A stretch of 64,000 nt of DNA, from positions 23,905,630-23,969,629 of the forward strand of contig CM043874.1 in assembly GCA_023846275.1 (NCBI GenBank), in the 5' to 3' direction. Under the pieces are notes generated by a model. The model saw only the letters and a list, made by a program, of their open reading frames with translations. It made no database searches and had not been told where the DNA came from. A program made the translations under genes and the position numbers. Positions 54,201 to 64,000 of the stretch are shown here, one piece after another. Source of the stretch: Vanilla planifolia. Taxonomy: Eukaryota; Streptophyta; Magnoliopsida; Asparagales; Orchidaceae. Each line of letters begins with the position of its first letter. Position 1 is the first letter of the stretch.

Positions 54201-54410
54201 TTGATATATCAAGAACAATGCCTTTTTGTCTTTTCTCTGATTTTCTTTCAACAATTTCTTCTCCGCTTCAGTAGCATCTGATTCATCAAAGCCATCGATA
54301 ACAATCTCCCAAAGGTCTTGCGAGCCAAGAAGGGCCTTAAATTGGATGCACCAATTATCATAGTTGTCGTTCATCAATCTGGGAATGACTTGTTGCATAA
54401 TTCCCGACAT
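51264..54410 (-). CDS. Copia gag-protease-integrase-RT polyprotein (defective)
   Basis: 1048 codons from the ATG at 54410. I chose this start because the open frame extends upstream only into leader and LTR, and MSG... begins the gag homology. Gag covers about residues 1-270, ending in a Gly/Arg-rich stretch. The CCHC zinc knuckle is at 278-291 and the protease DSGA at 327-330. The GAG-pre-integrase HHCC region precedes the integrase, whose catalytic triad is D521, D584 and E620 with 35 residues between the last two. The RT domain starts near W834 and has YVDD at 991-994. Between KGFKQ (889-893) and the DVKSAFLNG motif only about 11 residues remain where the family usually has about 35, an in-frame loss near 51715-51732. 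The frame ends at a stop caused by the shift near 51300, so RNase H is cut off. Confidence 0.93.
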   Translation of the reverse strand: MSGIMQQVIPRLMNDNYDNWCIQFKALLGSQDLWEIVIDGFDESDATEAEKKLLKENQRKDKKALFLIYQGLDEVTFEKVVEATTSKEVWSKLNTIFKGVERVKRVRLQILRGDFEQAKMNENETISDYISRLIAIVNLMKRNGEQIDDVRVIEKVLRSLTPMFEHVVTAIEESKDICSLSIEELMGSLQVHEQRLKKKAEVTPIDQALESKLNLKEDNTLKKENSNSRGRGQGSYRGRGRGRFQNRSQQKFNQSYTQHGHGRNNSSRGRGQGRNIECYNCHKFGHYASDCWHKNSQSNYVETSKEESISLLAEKEGNEKEDVWFLDSGASNHMCGKRHLFESIENMQASVSLGDSSKLKVEGKGNIKLYKENGFPIIISDAYFIPDMKSNILSLGQLIEKGYIIHMENGYLLLQDSKGRNITKVKMSTNRMFPLQLKSTSEVCYLGHLSNDSLKWHLRYGHLNFGGLKLLAKEGMVKGLPLLDDPNHICEACILGKQHRLPFSKNNTWRAKRPLQLIHTDICGPLVPLSNGGNKYFITFIDDFSRKMWTYFIKEKSAAISIFKEFKCKVEKESGLFIQCLRSDRGGEYTSNEFIQLCKQEGIRHQFTTSYTPQQNGVAERRNRTILDMTRTMMRERNMPKEFWAEAVACSTYLLNRCPTKAVRYMTPQEAWSGYTPSVSHFQIFGCIAYAQVPNATRKKLDDKGEKYIFIGYSEESKAYKLYNPLTKKVFISRDVVFVEEDTWKWTEENDDKTITLGQEEEIQNQQTHDLNSPTSSPSRSTIMQKKTHPIDSSKKMKSLQEIYEQTSQYSNLFCYFADYEPISFDEAVQDINWQKAMDEEIASIEKNNTWELVELPPQKKPIGVKWVYKIKHKADGTVDRYKARLVAKGFKQKYAHHGWKVCQLDVKSAFLNGVLEEEVYIDQPEGYKIVNNPHKVYRLKKALYGLKQAPRAWNTKIDGYLQQQGFQKCPFEHALYIKTTQNNILIVCLYVDDLLYTGNSFELFQEFKRTMQYEFEMTDNGEMSYFLGLEVKQMKNWNPNLSKKIRY

Positions 54411-54486
54411 TGTAAATGAACAACACTCTTTAAAGAAAACTTTGCTCTTCTCCCTTCGACGCTGCGGCGTTCGATCTACTTCCTTA

Positions 54487-54498
54487 GCTCTGATACCA
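54487..54498 (-). promoter_or_regulatory. Primer-binding site (initiator tRNA-Met)
   Basis: On the - strand 'tggtatcagagc', three bases inside the 5' LTR. It is the standard plant copia primer site, complementary to the 3' end of initiator methionine tRNA. It is fully preserved. Confidence 0.93.
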
Positions 54499-54501
54499 CT
54501 T

Positions 54502-54851
54502 TGATGGAAATAAAAGGGAAGGGAGAAATTGGGAAATTGCAAAGAAAGACTTAAGGAAGAAGAAGAGAATAGCTAAGAAACTTTTATTCATCAAAATTGT
54601 ATAATAACAAAACAACACTTACATCTATTTATAGCAAAAAAACATATCTAATCTCCCAAATCTTTTCTCATAATTCAAAAGTTTGTTTCTAATCCCTAAA
54701 AATCTTCAAGATACTTAAAATCCCTAAAAGTCCTCAAAATACTTAAAAGATACTAACCATGTTTAAAAAGTACTAACAACTCCTTAAAAAATGCTAATAA
54801 GCACTTAAAAAGTGCTAACCAAACATTTAAAAAACTTAAAGTTTGCTAACA
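54502..54851 (-). repeat. 5' LTR of the copia element
   Basis: 350 bp, identical to the other LTR except G at 54730. On the - strand it has a TATA box (TATAAATAG, 54625-54633) and an AATAAA at 54583-54588 downstream of it, the usual order for promoter and polyadenylation signals in an LTR. The element's promoter therefore appears intact. Confidence 0.96.
54625..54633 (-). promoter_or_regulatory. LTR TATA box
   Basis: TATAAATAG on the - strand within the 5' LTR; the same site exists in the 3' LTR near 50252-50260. It would drive the element's RNA leftward, opposite to the peroxidase. Confidence 0.7.
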
Positions 54852-54856
54852 CGCCC
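54852..54856 (+). repeat. Target-site duplication, right copy
   Basis: 'cgccc' directly after the right LTR, followed by 'aactccggcag' of the peroxidase exon. It is the partner of 50124-50128. Confidence 0.95.
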
Positions 54857-57538
54857 AACTCCGGCAGAACTACTACTCCAAAGTTTGCCCCAAAGTCGAA
54901 AGCATTGTCCGCAAAGCCGTCAAACAGAAGTTTCAGCAGACCTTTGTCACCGTTCCCGGCACCCTCCGCCTCTTCTTCCACGACTGCTTCGTCAACGTAC
55001 CTATTTCAAAACACGCCTATTTTAATCCGTTAATGCAATAGAAATCTCTTTTCAAGAAAAACACTTTTCGACCGTTGGATGGCTTGGTTGATGAAGGGCT
55101 GCGATGCTTCGGTGATCATCTCCTCCAACGCCACGAACAAGGCGGAAAAGGACCACTCGGACAACCTGTCTCTCGCCGGCGACGGCTTCGACACTGTCAT
55201 CAAGGCCAAAGCCGCCGTTGACGCCGTGCCGAGTTGCCGTAACAAAGTCTCCTGCGCTGATGTCCTCGCCATGGCCACCCGTGACGTCATCTCCCTCGTA
55301 ATTAATTCGTTAACAATTAGTTACCTCTCGATCTCCCTTTCGTTCTCATTTCTCTCGAACTCGCCCGTTAACGTAGGCTGGCGGACCATCATATGCCGTG
55401 GAGCTGGGGAGGCTTGACGGGCTAGTTTCTACAGCGGCAAGCGTCGGTGGTAAGCTGCCCCAACCGAACTTCAACGTTAACCAGCTCACCTCCTTGTTTG
55501 CGTCCAACGGGTTGTCGCAGACGGACATGATCGCGCTATCCGGTAAGAACACAGGGCTCGACCGACTTGGGCACTTCTTGTTCACATTATTGTTGATCGT
55601 ATACTTCATCGTTGTGCAGCGGCACACACGTTGGGTTTTTCGCACTGCACAAGGTTTGCGAACCGGATCTACGACTTCGGCGGCCGAAGCGGAGCGGTGG
55701 ACCCGAGTCTAAATAGAACCTACGTGACGCAGCTGCAGGCGATGTGCCCACGGAACGTGGACGCGGACGTGGCCATTAATATGGACCCCGTGACGCCGCG
55801 AACCTTCGACAACCAATACTTCCGTAACCTGCAGTTGGGAATGGGCCTCTTCACCTCGGACCAGGTTCTTCACGACGATGCTCGCTCTCGCCCCACAGTA
55901 GACAACTGGGCCGGCAACTCCGGCGTTTTCAACAGTGCCTTCGTCGCCGCCATTACCCGCCTCGGCCGTGTTGGTGCTAAGACCAGCCGCTCACAGGGTA
56001 ACATCCGTCGGGATTGCTCCACGTTCAACTAATCTATGGTTAAATTACTTACAAACTTTACATATCATTGGTTGATGCCCAAAAATCAAGTTAATAAACG
56101 CTTGGCTAGACTGGCCTTATTGACAGTTGAGAAAATCAAGTTGCATGTAGTTAATAAATTTTCTCTTGCTTTATTAGAAAATGAATGACATTTTGCAATA
56201 TAAACCACTCATAAGGAATACAAACAACTATTTCAAATACATTATAAAAAAACAAGCAACTTGCTAAGAAATAGTTTACTTTTTCATTTTCGGGATATTT
56301 TACTTTATTATATATGTCTATATATATAAAAAAATATATGTAATAGTGGGTCGCACACATCTTCTTTCCACGTTTCCTCCAACATGATTATATTGGATTA
56401 TAGCGTATTATAAAAAGATCTCAATAATACATTATTACATGATCATTGCCGACCCAGATCATGACCTAATAAGATTATTTTTTAAAGATAATTTTGTCAA
56501 AAAAATATGTCACTGTTTGTACATCACATTTTGATCAATCTTTTTTTAAACTTCAAAACTTCAAATCTTAATAAAAAAAAATTCTGTAAAATTGTATTTT
56601 TTATTTGTATAAAGCTCTTTTTAAAATATTTTTTTAAATTATTTTTAAACTTATAAACTCTAAACAAACAAATGCTAAACAAAAAATTAATGCAATTGTG
56701 ACTTCTTTTCTTCAAATAACGTAGTTGTCAAAACTTCTAAAACATTCTAGTTGTTTAGATATTTTTCAAGAATAAAATGTGTTCAGGTTTCTCCCATTCA
56801 ATTTGATTCGACAACGCTGTAAATAACATCTCATTCAAAATGCTTGGATTTATTAGGTAAAGTTGAAGATCCATTCGAACTGAAGTTTATTTAACAAGAA
56901 ATTATTTCTAAATTCATATCTAACGGCTTTCTTTATTGGACTTGGCTGTGAAATTCAGTTACTATATTTAAGGCAACATTTAAAACCAAAACACAAAATC
57001 AAATCAAAATCTAAAATTTTAAGGGAGATTTGTTTATTTTTTTTTTTTTTGGATTTTAAAATTTTTTTGGATTAAGAAATAAAACAAAATTAAGAATAAA
57101 TAATAATTAAGTTTTCTACCAATATCAAAAATAAATTGAATCAAATTTGTCATTTTTTTTATTCAATTCTATTTTTTTTAAGTTAACTGATTAATGCTTG
57201 CATACCCTTAGTGGTGCCAAACCACTGTTTTCTTAAATTTTTTCTATTTCTAAAATTGAAACACAATTTGAATCATTCATTCAAAACAATTTGATCAATA
57301 GCTAGTTTTTTAATTTTCTAAAATCATTTTTTAAATAGCATTAAAAAAGTCAAGCAAACTCTAACTCAGTTTTACGAAACAAATTATCATTATTATTATT
57401 ATTATATTTTATAAGGATGCATCACATAAAACTCCTTGTATAACCAGCACTGAACAATCCTTTCTTATCCTGAGCTTGATGAGCATCTCAAGACAATTCT
57501 GGCATCGTATGCTTTGTTGTAAATAATGTAAACAAGGA

Positions 57539-57899
57539 TCACTCGCTGCTGTTGATGGGCAGAAAAGGAGGTCTTTCGCCAAATTTGAGCAGATGGACAA
57601 CTTCGTAAGCTGGCTGCAATGGCTGAATCTTCTAAACATTTAGATAAGCTTCACAGGCAAAGCACCAAACTGATAAATCACTGCCAAAAGTTAAAAAATC
57701 CACTCACAACATTCTTACAATTTTAGTACATCAAACTACTCATTTAAGACAAGGGAAAAAAACTTGATGGCAACTTAAACTGAGAACTAAACAATGGCCA
57801 GTCTTCTGATGATGATCGAGCATGTGTTTATTAATGAAGCGGCTGCACAGCACATCTTTACAGCTTAGGCACAACCAGTTCTCAGCAGAGTGCTGGCAT
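57539..57899 (-). pseudogene. UBP-type zinc-finger gene relic, unit 4 (extra stop)
   Basis: Equivalent of 16282-16642, but base 57634 is A where the others have G. In the zinc-finger frame this turns a CAG codon (in the LNVQK segment) into TAG, adding a premature stop to an already damaged copy. This supports the view that the relic is not under selection. Confidence 0.7.
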
Positions 57900-57987
57900 C
57901 TGAAATTGTGTTTCCATTTCAAGCAGAGTTTGTAAACAAACCAAAAGATACGTGAATGTTAAGATGCACATAAAGGATTGCCGTGCA

Positions 57988-60900
57988 GGATTAACTAATG
58001 TATCAGTTTGCTCCATACAATGGCTACTGTTAAGGCTTGGCATGCGTTATTAGAATTAACCATGGCCTAAAAAAGTGAAGCATAAGTGAACGTTAAGTAA
58101 ACTATCTATGAAGCATATCATGCTCCCCAAAAAAATTCAAAAATAAAAAAATAAAAAACTATAAAGCATATCAACTACTTTTTTGCTTTAGAGGCAAATC
58201 CTGCAACAGCGTAAGCCATCATTCTGTCAAAGCCAAGCAAGCTGTTTTTGTTTTTACAGTTTCAAGAGTTATTCTCAATGATCAGAAAAATCAATTATAT
58301 AATATTATGGGTTAATGAAAATAAACAAATTGAGCAAAAGAATGTGCTTGAGATATATGCTTTTGCTATGCTGCACAAACACTTACCAAGATTTGTTAAC
58401 GGTTTGTTCCCTCTTCGAAATATCGGTAATGGAAAAATGTACATGTATTGAAGCAAGTTATTTGAGTGCTCAATATTTCTCTTGCTCTAATATACCATCC
58501 TTCCCAATGCATTAACAACTCTTTCCTAATATTTAAGCATACAAAATTCTCTCTAATAATCTATTTACATTCTTTTGGGATTCACCTCTTCCCCTAATCA
58601 TAGGGGAAACAATTAACTCACATCACGTAGTACAAGTAATAATTAATCAATATTTAACAAATTTAAATCATCTTAACTAATTGTCATTAATTTTATCCCT
58701 AGTTGGTCTAATACCTATCTTCTTTTAAATATGCTCAATTCTAATTATATCTGTTTGATTTTAACTACTCTTTCATTGTGATATTCCAAATGTTGACATT
58801 AAAGAAGATCCTTGACATATGTACATGTGCTAATTCCATATGCATATGTAGGCATGTTTCTTGTTAAATTTGCAGTCTATAGAAGAGTGCAAAAAGGTAA
58901 AAGCAATACAATACTACAACTGACAATATAAGAACCATTAAAGGGACAAAATCCATGGCCATAAACAAAAAGTAAAGGTTTCCACTATCTTTTTAAATTA
59001 CATGGCTTGTTAAAATATATCCTTTTGGCTGAGGACAAGATAATTAAAAAGAAAAAGAAATTCAACCAATCTAAGCTACCAACCAAAAAACTAGAGAACC
59101 ATAGCAAACCAAGAGAATATGTGCAATAAGTAAAAAAATGCATCCAAGAATGTCCAAAGAATATCGTACATATTGTATAGTCTTTCAAATGAAAATTTGT
59201 TTTTATAAAGATGAAGGAGAATAATAAGTCTTGTCAAGCAAATTGGCAAATAAGTTCGATAGGTCTACTGTTAAAATAAGCTCATGGGAACAAATCAACA
59301 AGACATCTATCAATATTAAATAAGCATTTAATTGTTCTACCAAAGCCAAAAAAGTTGTTTTTGTTATTATAGTTTCAAGAGTTATTCTCAATGATCAGAA
59401 AAATCACTTATATAATATTATTGGATAGTGAAAATAAACAAATTAAGCAATAGAAGCTGTTTCAGAATTATGTTTTTGCTATGCTGTACAAACACTTCTT
59501 AAGATTTGTTAATGGTTTGTTTCCTCTTCAAAATATCTGCAATGGAATAATGTACATGTATTGAAACAAGTTATTTGAGTGTTTAATATTTTTTTTGCTT
59601 TAAAATACCATCCTTCTCAATGCATTAACGACTCTTAATATTTAAATATACAAAATCTTCTCTAATAGCCTATTTACATTATTTTGGGTTCACCTCTTCC
59701 TTTAATCATAGGGAAAACAATTAATTTACATCTTCTTGTAGTATTAATTAGCCAATGTTCAACAAATTTAAACCATCTAAATCACTTGTTGCTAAGTTTA
59801 TCTCTAGTTGGTATTATACCTACCTTCTCTTAAATAAGCTCAATTCTAAATATATCCTCTTGATTATAACCACTATACTGTTATGACATTCCAAATGTTG
59901 ACATTAAAAAAAATCCTTTACATATTTGCATTTGTTAATTCCATATAATCATATAAGAATGTTCCATGTTAAATTTGCAACCTATGAAAGAGAAGGTAAA
60001 AAAGTAAGAGTAACAAAACAATACAACCACAATTGATAATATGGAGAACCATTTAAGGGACAAAACTAATCGCCACAAATAAAAAAAATAGTTTTTACTA
60101 TTTCTTTATATCACATGGGGCCACTTGTTAAAATATATCATGTTAGCTAAGGATAAGATAATTAAAGAGATAAAGAAATCGAACAAATCTTAGTAGAGTT
60201 ACCAACCAAAAAAATAGAGAACCATAACAAACAAAGTGCATATTTATAATAAGGAAAAAAATGCCTCCAAGAATGTCTAAAGTATATCATGCATTCTATA
60301 TAATTTTTCAATTAGAAATGAACTTTTATAAAGATAAAGAAGAATGATGTGTCTTGTCATACAAGCTAGCAAATAAGTTTGACAGGCATTATGTTAAAAA
60401 ATAGGCCCATAAGACACGAATCAACAAGACATCTTTCAGTACTAAATGAGTATTTAATCATTTGGATCCAAATACAAGAACAATCAAACAATAAAAACGA
60501 ACAAGGCTCCTAATACATTAGTTAAGCTGTGGAGGATTAACTAATGCATCAGTTTGCTCCATACACTGGCTAATGTTAAGACATTTAAAAAACATTACAA
60601 GGAAAGGCTTGGCATGCGTTATATGAATTAAACATGGCCTAAAAAGTTGAAGCATAAAGAAAAGAGAACATTAAGTAAACCATCTATGAAGCATATCATT
60701 CTCCCAAAAAAAATTATAAAGCATATCAACTTCATTTATGCTTTAGAGGCAAATCCTACAATAGTGTAAACCATCATTTTGTCAAAGCCAAGCAAGATGT
60801 TTTTGTTTTTACAATTTCAAGAAGTTATTCTCACTAATCAAAAAAATCAATTATATAATATTATTGGATGGTGAAAATAAACAAATTAAGAAATAGAAGC

Positions 60901-62900
60901 TTCTTGAGATACATGCTTTTGGTATGCTGTACAAGCACTACTTAAGGTTTGTTTACAACTTGTTCCCTCTTAAAAATATCAGCAATGGAATAATAAGTTA
61001 TTTGAGTGCTCAATATTTCTCTTGCTTTAAAATACCATCCTACTCAATTCATTAACAAGTCTTTCTTAACATTTAAGCATACAAAATCCTCTCTAATAGT
61101 CTATTTAGGTTCTTTTGGGGTTCACCTCTTCCTCTAATCATAAGGGAAACAATCAACTTGCATCTCCTAGTAGAAGTATTAATTAGCCGATGTTAAACAA
61201 TTTAAACTATCTTAATCAGTTGTCACTAAGCTTATTCCTTGTTGGTCTTATACCTACCTTCTTTTAAATAAGCTCAATTCTAATTATATTTTCTTGATTT
61301 TAACCTCTCTACCATTGTGACATTCCAAATGTTGACATTAAAGAAGATCCTTGACATATGTATATGTGCTAATTCCATGTACATATGTAAAAATATTTCT
61401 TGTTAAATTTACAAACTATAGAAGAGGGTGAAAAAGAAAGAGTAATACAATTCAACTACAACCGATAATATAAGAACCATTAAACGGACAAAATCCATGG
61501 TCACAAACAAGAAGTAAAAGTTTTTCACGATCTTTTTAAATTACATGGCTTGTTAAAATATATCCTTTTGGCTAAGGACAAGATAATTAAAAAAAAAAGA
61601 AATTTAACAAATTTGAGTAGAGCTATTAATAAAGAAATTAGAGAACCATAGAAAATCAAGTAGCATATATGCAATAAGTGAAAAAGTGCATCCAAGAATG
61701 CCCAAAGAATATTGTGCATTCTGTATAGTTTTTCAAATCAAATTTGATTTTTATAAAGATAAAGGACAATGATTAGTCTTCTCAAATAAGTTGGCAAATA
61801 AGTTTGATAGGTATGATGTTAAAATAAGCTCATGGGAACAAATCAACAAGACATGTATCAATATTAAATAAGTATTTAATCATTCTACCAATGCCAAAAA
61901 AGCTGTTTTTGTTTTTACAGTTTCAAGAGTTATTCTCAATGATAAAAAAATCACTTATATAATATTATTTGATAATGAGAATAAACAAATTAAACAATAG
62001 AAGGTACTTGAGAAATATGCTTTTGCTATGCTGCACAAACACTTCTCAAGATTTGTTAATGGTTTATTTCCTCTTCAAAATATCTGTAATGGAATAATGT
62101 ACATGTATTGAAACAAGTTATTTGAGTGCTCAATATTTCTTTTACTTTAAAATACCATCCTTCTCAATGCATTAACAACTCTTAATATTTAAATATACAA
62201 AATCCTCTTTAATAGCCTATTTACATTATTTTGGGTTCACCTCTTCCTCTAATCATAAGGGTAACAATTAATTCACATCTCTTAGTATAATTAATTAGCC
62301 AATGTTCAACAAATTTAAACCATCTAAATCAGTTTTTGCTAAGTTTATCCCCAGTGGTCTTATACCTACCTTCCTTAAGTAATTTCAATTCTAAAAATAT
62401 TTTTTTGATTATAAGCACTCTATTATTATGACATTCCAAATGTTGTCATTAAAAAAAATCTTTTACATATGTACATGTGCTAATTCTATATAAACATATA
62501 GGAATGTTTCATGATAAATTTGCAAACTATGAAAGACAGGATAAAAGTGCAAGAGTAACGAAACAATACAATCAGAACTGATAATATGGAGAACCATTGA
62601 GGGGACAAAACTTGTGGCCACAAATAAAAAAAATAGTTTTCACTATCTCTTTAAATTACATGGGGTCACATGTTAAAATATTTCATGTTAGCTAAGGACA
62701 AGATAATTAAAGAGATTAAGAAATTGAACAAATCTTAGTAGAGAACCATAGCAAACCAAGTGCATATCTACAATAAGAAAAAAAGTGCATCCAAGAATGC
62801 CCAAAGTATATCATGCATTCTATATAATTTTTCAAATGGAAATTAACTTTTATAAAGATAAAGAAGAATGATGAGTCTTGTCATGCAAGTTAGCAAATAA
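57988..62900. repeat. Nested 2.55-kb duplication, unit 4
   Basis: Repeats at 57988-60533 and 60534-62900, with all four monomers. It carries several substitutions not found in the other units (58853, 58898, 59460, 59916, 59957, 60152, 61501). Confidence 0.85.
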
Positions 62901-64000
62901 TTTTTTACTTTTGTAAAAGTATATGTTAATAGGTGGTGTTTATAATAAATAAACATGTATAAATAGCATCAAAATTTAAAATAAAATTATATAATTTGAT
63001 TATTTGAGTTATCCTCTTTTTGTACTTAGTGGTTTGAGTGTTGGTGAAGCTTGGTGGCTTTTTTTTCATAATGCAACTCTGTTACAATTACATTTGATGA
63101 GTGTTACCCTTCTTCCTTTCATCTTTCTTAACTCATTTATCATCATTGATAATCATATTGAACATTGAATGATATATGATAGTTTATGTTAGGTTTACAA
63201 TATTATAATTTAATTTATTGTGATAAATTTTAACTTTGGATGGAATTTGGATCATGTGACTATTTAAACATATTATAGCTTGTGTGAACATGTTTCTATA
63301 CATGTTATAAGTTTCTTTGATATCATATATATACTAGTATGGTTTTAGTGATTACTTAACTTGGGTTGAAGCCATCTTTGAATCAACTAGGTGACTAGTT
63401 GAGATGAAGACATGGTTCATTTTAGATATTTCATAAGCATTATGATCAAATTGAGAGATCATGCTCTTAGTTTAAATGTCAATCTTAGGAAGTAAAATGT
63501 GGTTAGCCAAGTACTTTGACTGATGCATAGCTCCAATTACATTGAAGAGAAAACAATGCTACAAAAAGTCAAGTATGACAATCATCATCCCATTCATTTT
63601 TTACATCACAAGATTACTTATCCTATACCTTTATTTCTATGGTTTCCTTTGACCTTAGCTTGGTTTACATTCCAAACATAAATGTTCTCACATTCAAATC
63701 CTATGTTTATAAATCTCTATTCTAGCATTCAATTTAAAAAGTCTAAGTTTATTAAAATCTTAACTTGTCTTAGTCTTAACTTAAAGCTAATTGTATTTAA
63801 GAGTTAACCTTAAATTCTCCAAACTTAAACCTCTCAAGCAACTCTATAAGAAATCTAAGAGCTTTTCTTGTCCTAAATGCCATCTAAGATCATTTCTAAG
63901 GGCTCTTCATGTTTCTAAAGTCCTTGGTCAAGCCTTTCAACTCAACCTCAATGCTTAATCTGAGAAAACAAGCAACTTTTGGCTACAAAAGATTACCATT
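62901..64000. repeat. Tandem array unit 5, start only
   Basis: Begins at the same junction as units 2-4 and matches their leader to the window end. At 63347 it has G, as in unit 2 (22087), where units 1, 3 and 4 have T. The array therefore continues beyond the window, and a fifth peroxidase copy is expected about 6 kb further on. Confidence 0.93.

Larger units (their letters stand above)
50129..54851 (-). mobile_element. Ty1-copia LTR retrotransposon inserted in peroxidase exon 1
   Basis: 4723 bp, with two 350-bp LTRs bounded by TG...CA, a primer-binding site complementary to initiator methionine tRNA, a polypurine tract and a 5-bp target duplication. On the - strand the domain order is gag with zinc knuckle, protease, integrase, reverse transcriptase and RNase H, the copia order (integrase before RT). 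The polyprotein resembles the one annotated in many plants as Tnt1-94-like; the exact lineage was not determined. The LTRs differ at a single base (50357 A, 54730 G), so insertion is recent. It is absent from the other peroxidase copies and therefore postdates the duplication that made unit 4. The element is coding-defective (see the two reading-frame entries). Confidence 0.97.
50053..56032 (+). pseudogene. Class III peroxidase copy 4, disrupted by a retrotransposon
   Basis: Exon 1 begins at 50053 and is interrupted after 50128 by a Ty1-copia element; it resumes at 54857 and ends at 54996. Exons 2-4 (55097-55297, 55377-55542, 55620-56032) and their splice sites are intact. The break falls in codon 26, just after the predicted signal peptide. 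Translation from the normal ATG would give 25 peroxidase residues, then 17 encoded by the LTR, and stop at 50179-50181. Besides the insertion, the copy has L20F (50110), A93S (55157) and, like copy 2, Leu266. None of these destroys a catalytic residue, so the insertion is the decisive lesion. Confidence 0.95.
45981..62900. repeat. Tandem array unit 4 (with retrotransposon)
   Basis: 16920 bases, exactly the 12192 of unit 3 plus 4728 for the inserted retrotransposon and its 5-bp target duplication. It has more private substitutions than units 2 or 3, for example 46329, 46511, 46976 and 47624 in the leader and 55157, 57634, 58853, 59460, 59916, 59957, 60152 and 61501 after the insertion. The leader 45981-49880 has no recognised gene. 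Confidence 0.95.

Noticed and set aside
54411..54542. Upstream extension of the copia frame (44 residues) into the LTR
   Set aside because: The extension runs through the primer-binding site and LTR. The natural start is the ATG at 54410, at the beginning of gag homology.
4999..64000. CRISPR-like or satellite array interpretation of the repeated blocks
   Set aside because: The repeats are kilobases long with no short repeat-spacer structure, and the genes and introns are typical of a plant nucleus.

Overview
The window is nuclear DNA from a flowering plant. It is AT-rich throughout except for short GC-rich islands, which are the exons of a class III (secretory) peroxidase with small introns. 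GC-rich, C/G-ending codons in an AT-rich background suggest a monocot, but the species cannot be fixed from sequence alone. There are no bacterial-style operons, no CRISPR array, and no tRNA or rRNA gene that I could recognise.

Layout. Positions 1-4998 are an AT-rich, apparently non-coding left flank. From 4999 to the end the window is a head-to-tail tandem array of one roughly 12.2-kb unit: unit 1 at 4999-21643, unit 2 at 21644-33788, unit 3 at 33789-45980, unit 4 at 45981-62900, and the start of unit 5 at 62901-64000. Each complete unit holds, in order, (i) an AT-rich leader, (ii) a GC-rich TATA promoter and a four-exon peroxidase gene on the + strand, (iii) an AT-rich spacer, (iv) a decayed two-exon relic of a UBP-type zinc-finger gene on the - strand, and (v) a 2.55-kb repeat present twice, itself built of about 1.1-kb monomers. 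Units 2-4 are almost identical to each other. Unit 1 carries an extra 4.46 kb (6754-11215) of degenerate repeats and inverted-repeat elements that the others lack. Unit 2 alone has a 50-bp deletion.

Genes. Peroxidase copies 1, 2 and 3 (13524-14775, 25719-26970, 37861-39112) are intact and encode 331-residue proteins. Copies 1 and 3 are identical at protein level, and copy 2 differs by V266L. Copy 4 (50053-56032) is broken by a 4723-bp Ty1-copia LTR retrotransposon (50129-54851, - strand) inserted in exon 1 where the signal peptide meets the mature protein. Its two 350-bp LTRs differ at one base and it is flanked by a 5-bp target duplication, so the insertion is very recent. Its polyprotein is nevertheless defective, with a short in-frame gap in reverse transcriptase and a frameshift before RNase H.

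Together, the window records recent amplification of a secreted peroxidase gene by tandem duplication, partial homogenisation between units, and loss of one copy to a young retrotransposon. I do not see evidence for a wholly new biological system. The most informative features are the array history, the retroelement insertion, the nested repeats and the zinc-finger relic carried inside every unit.
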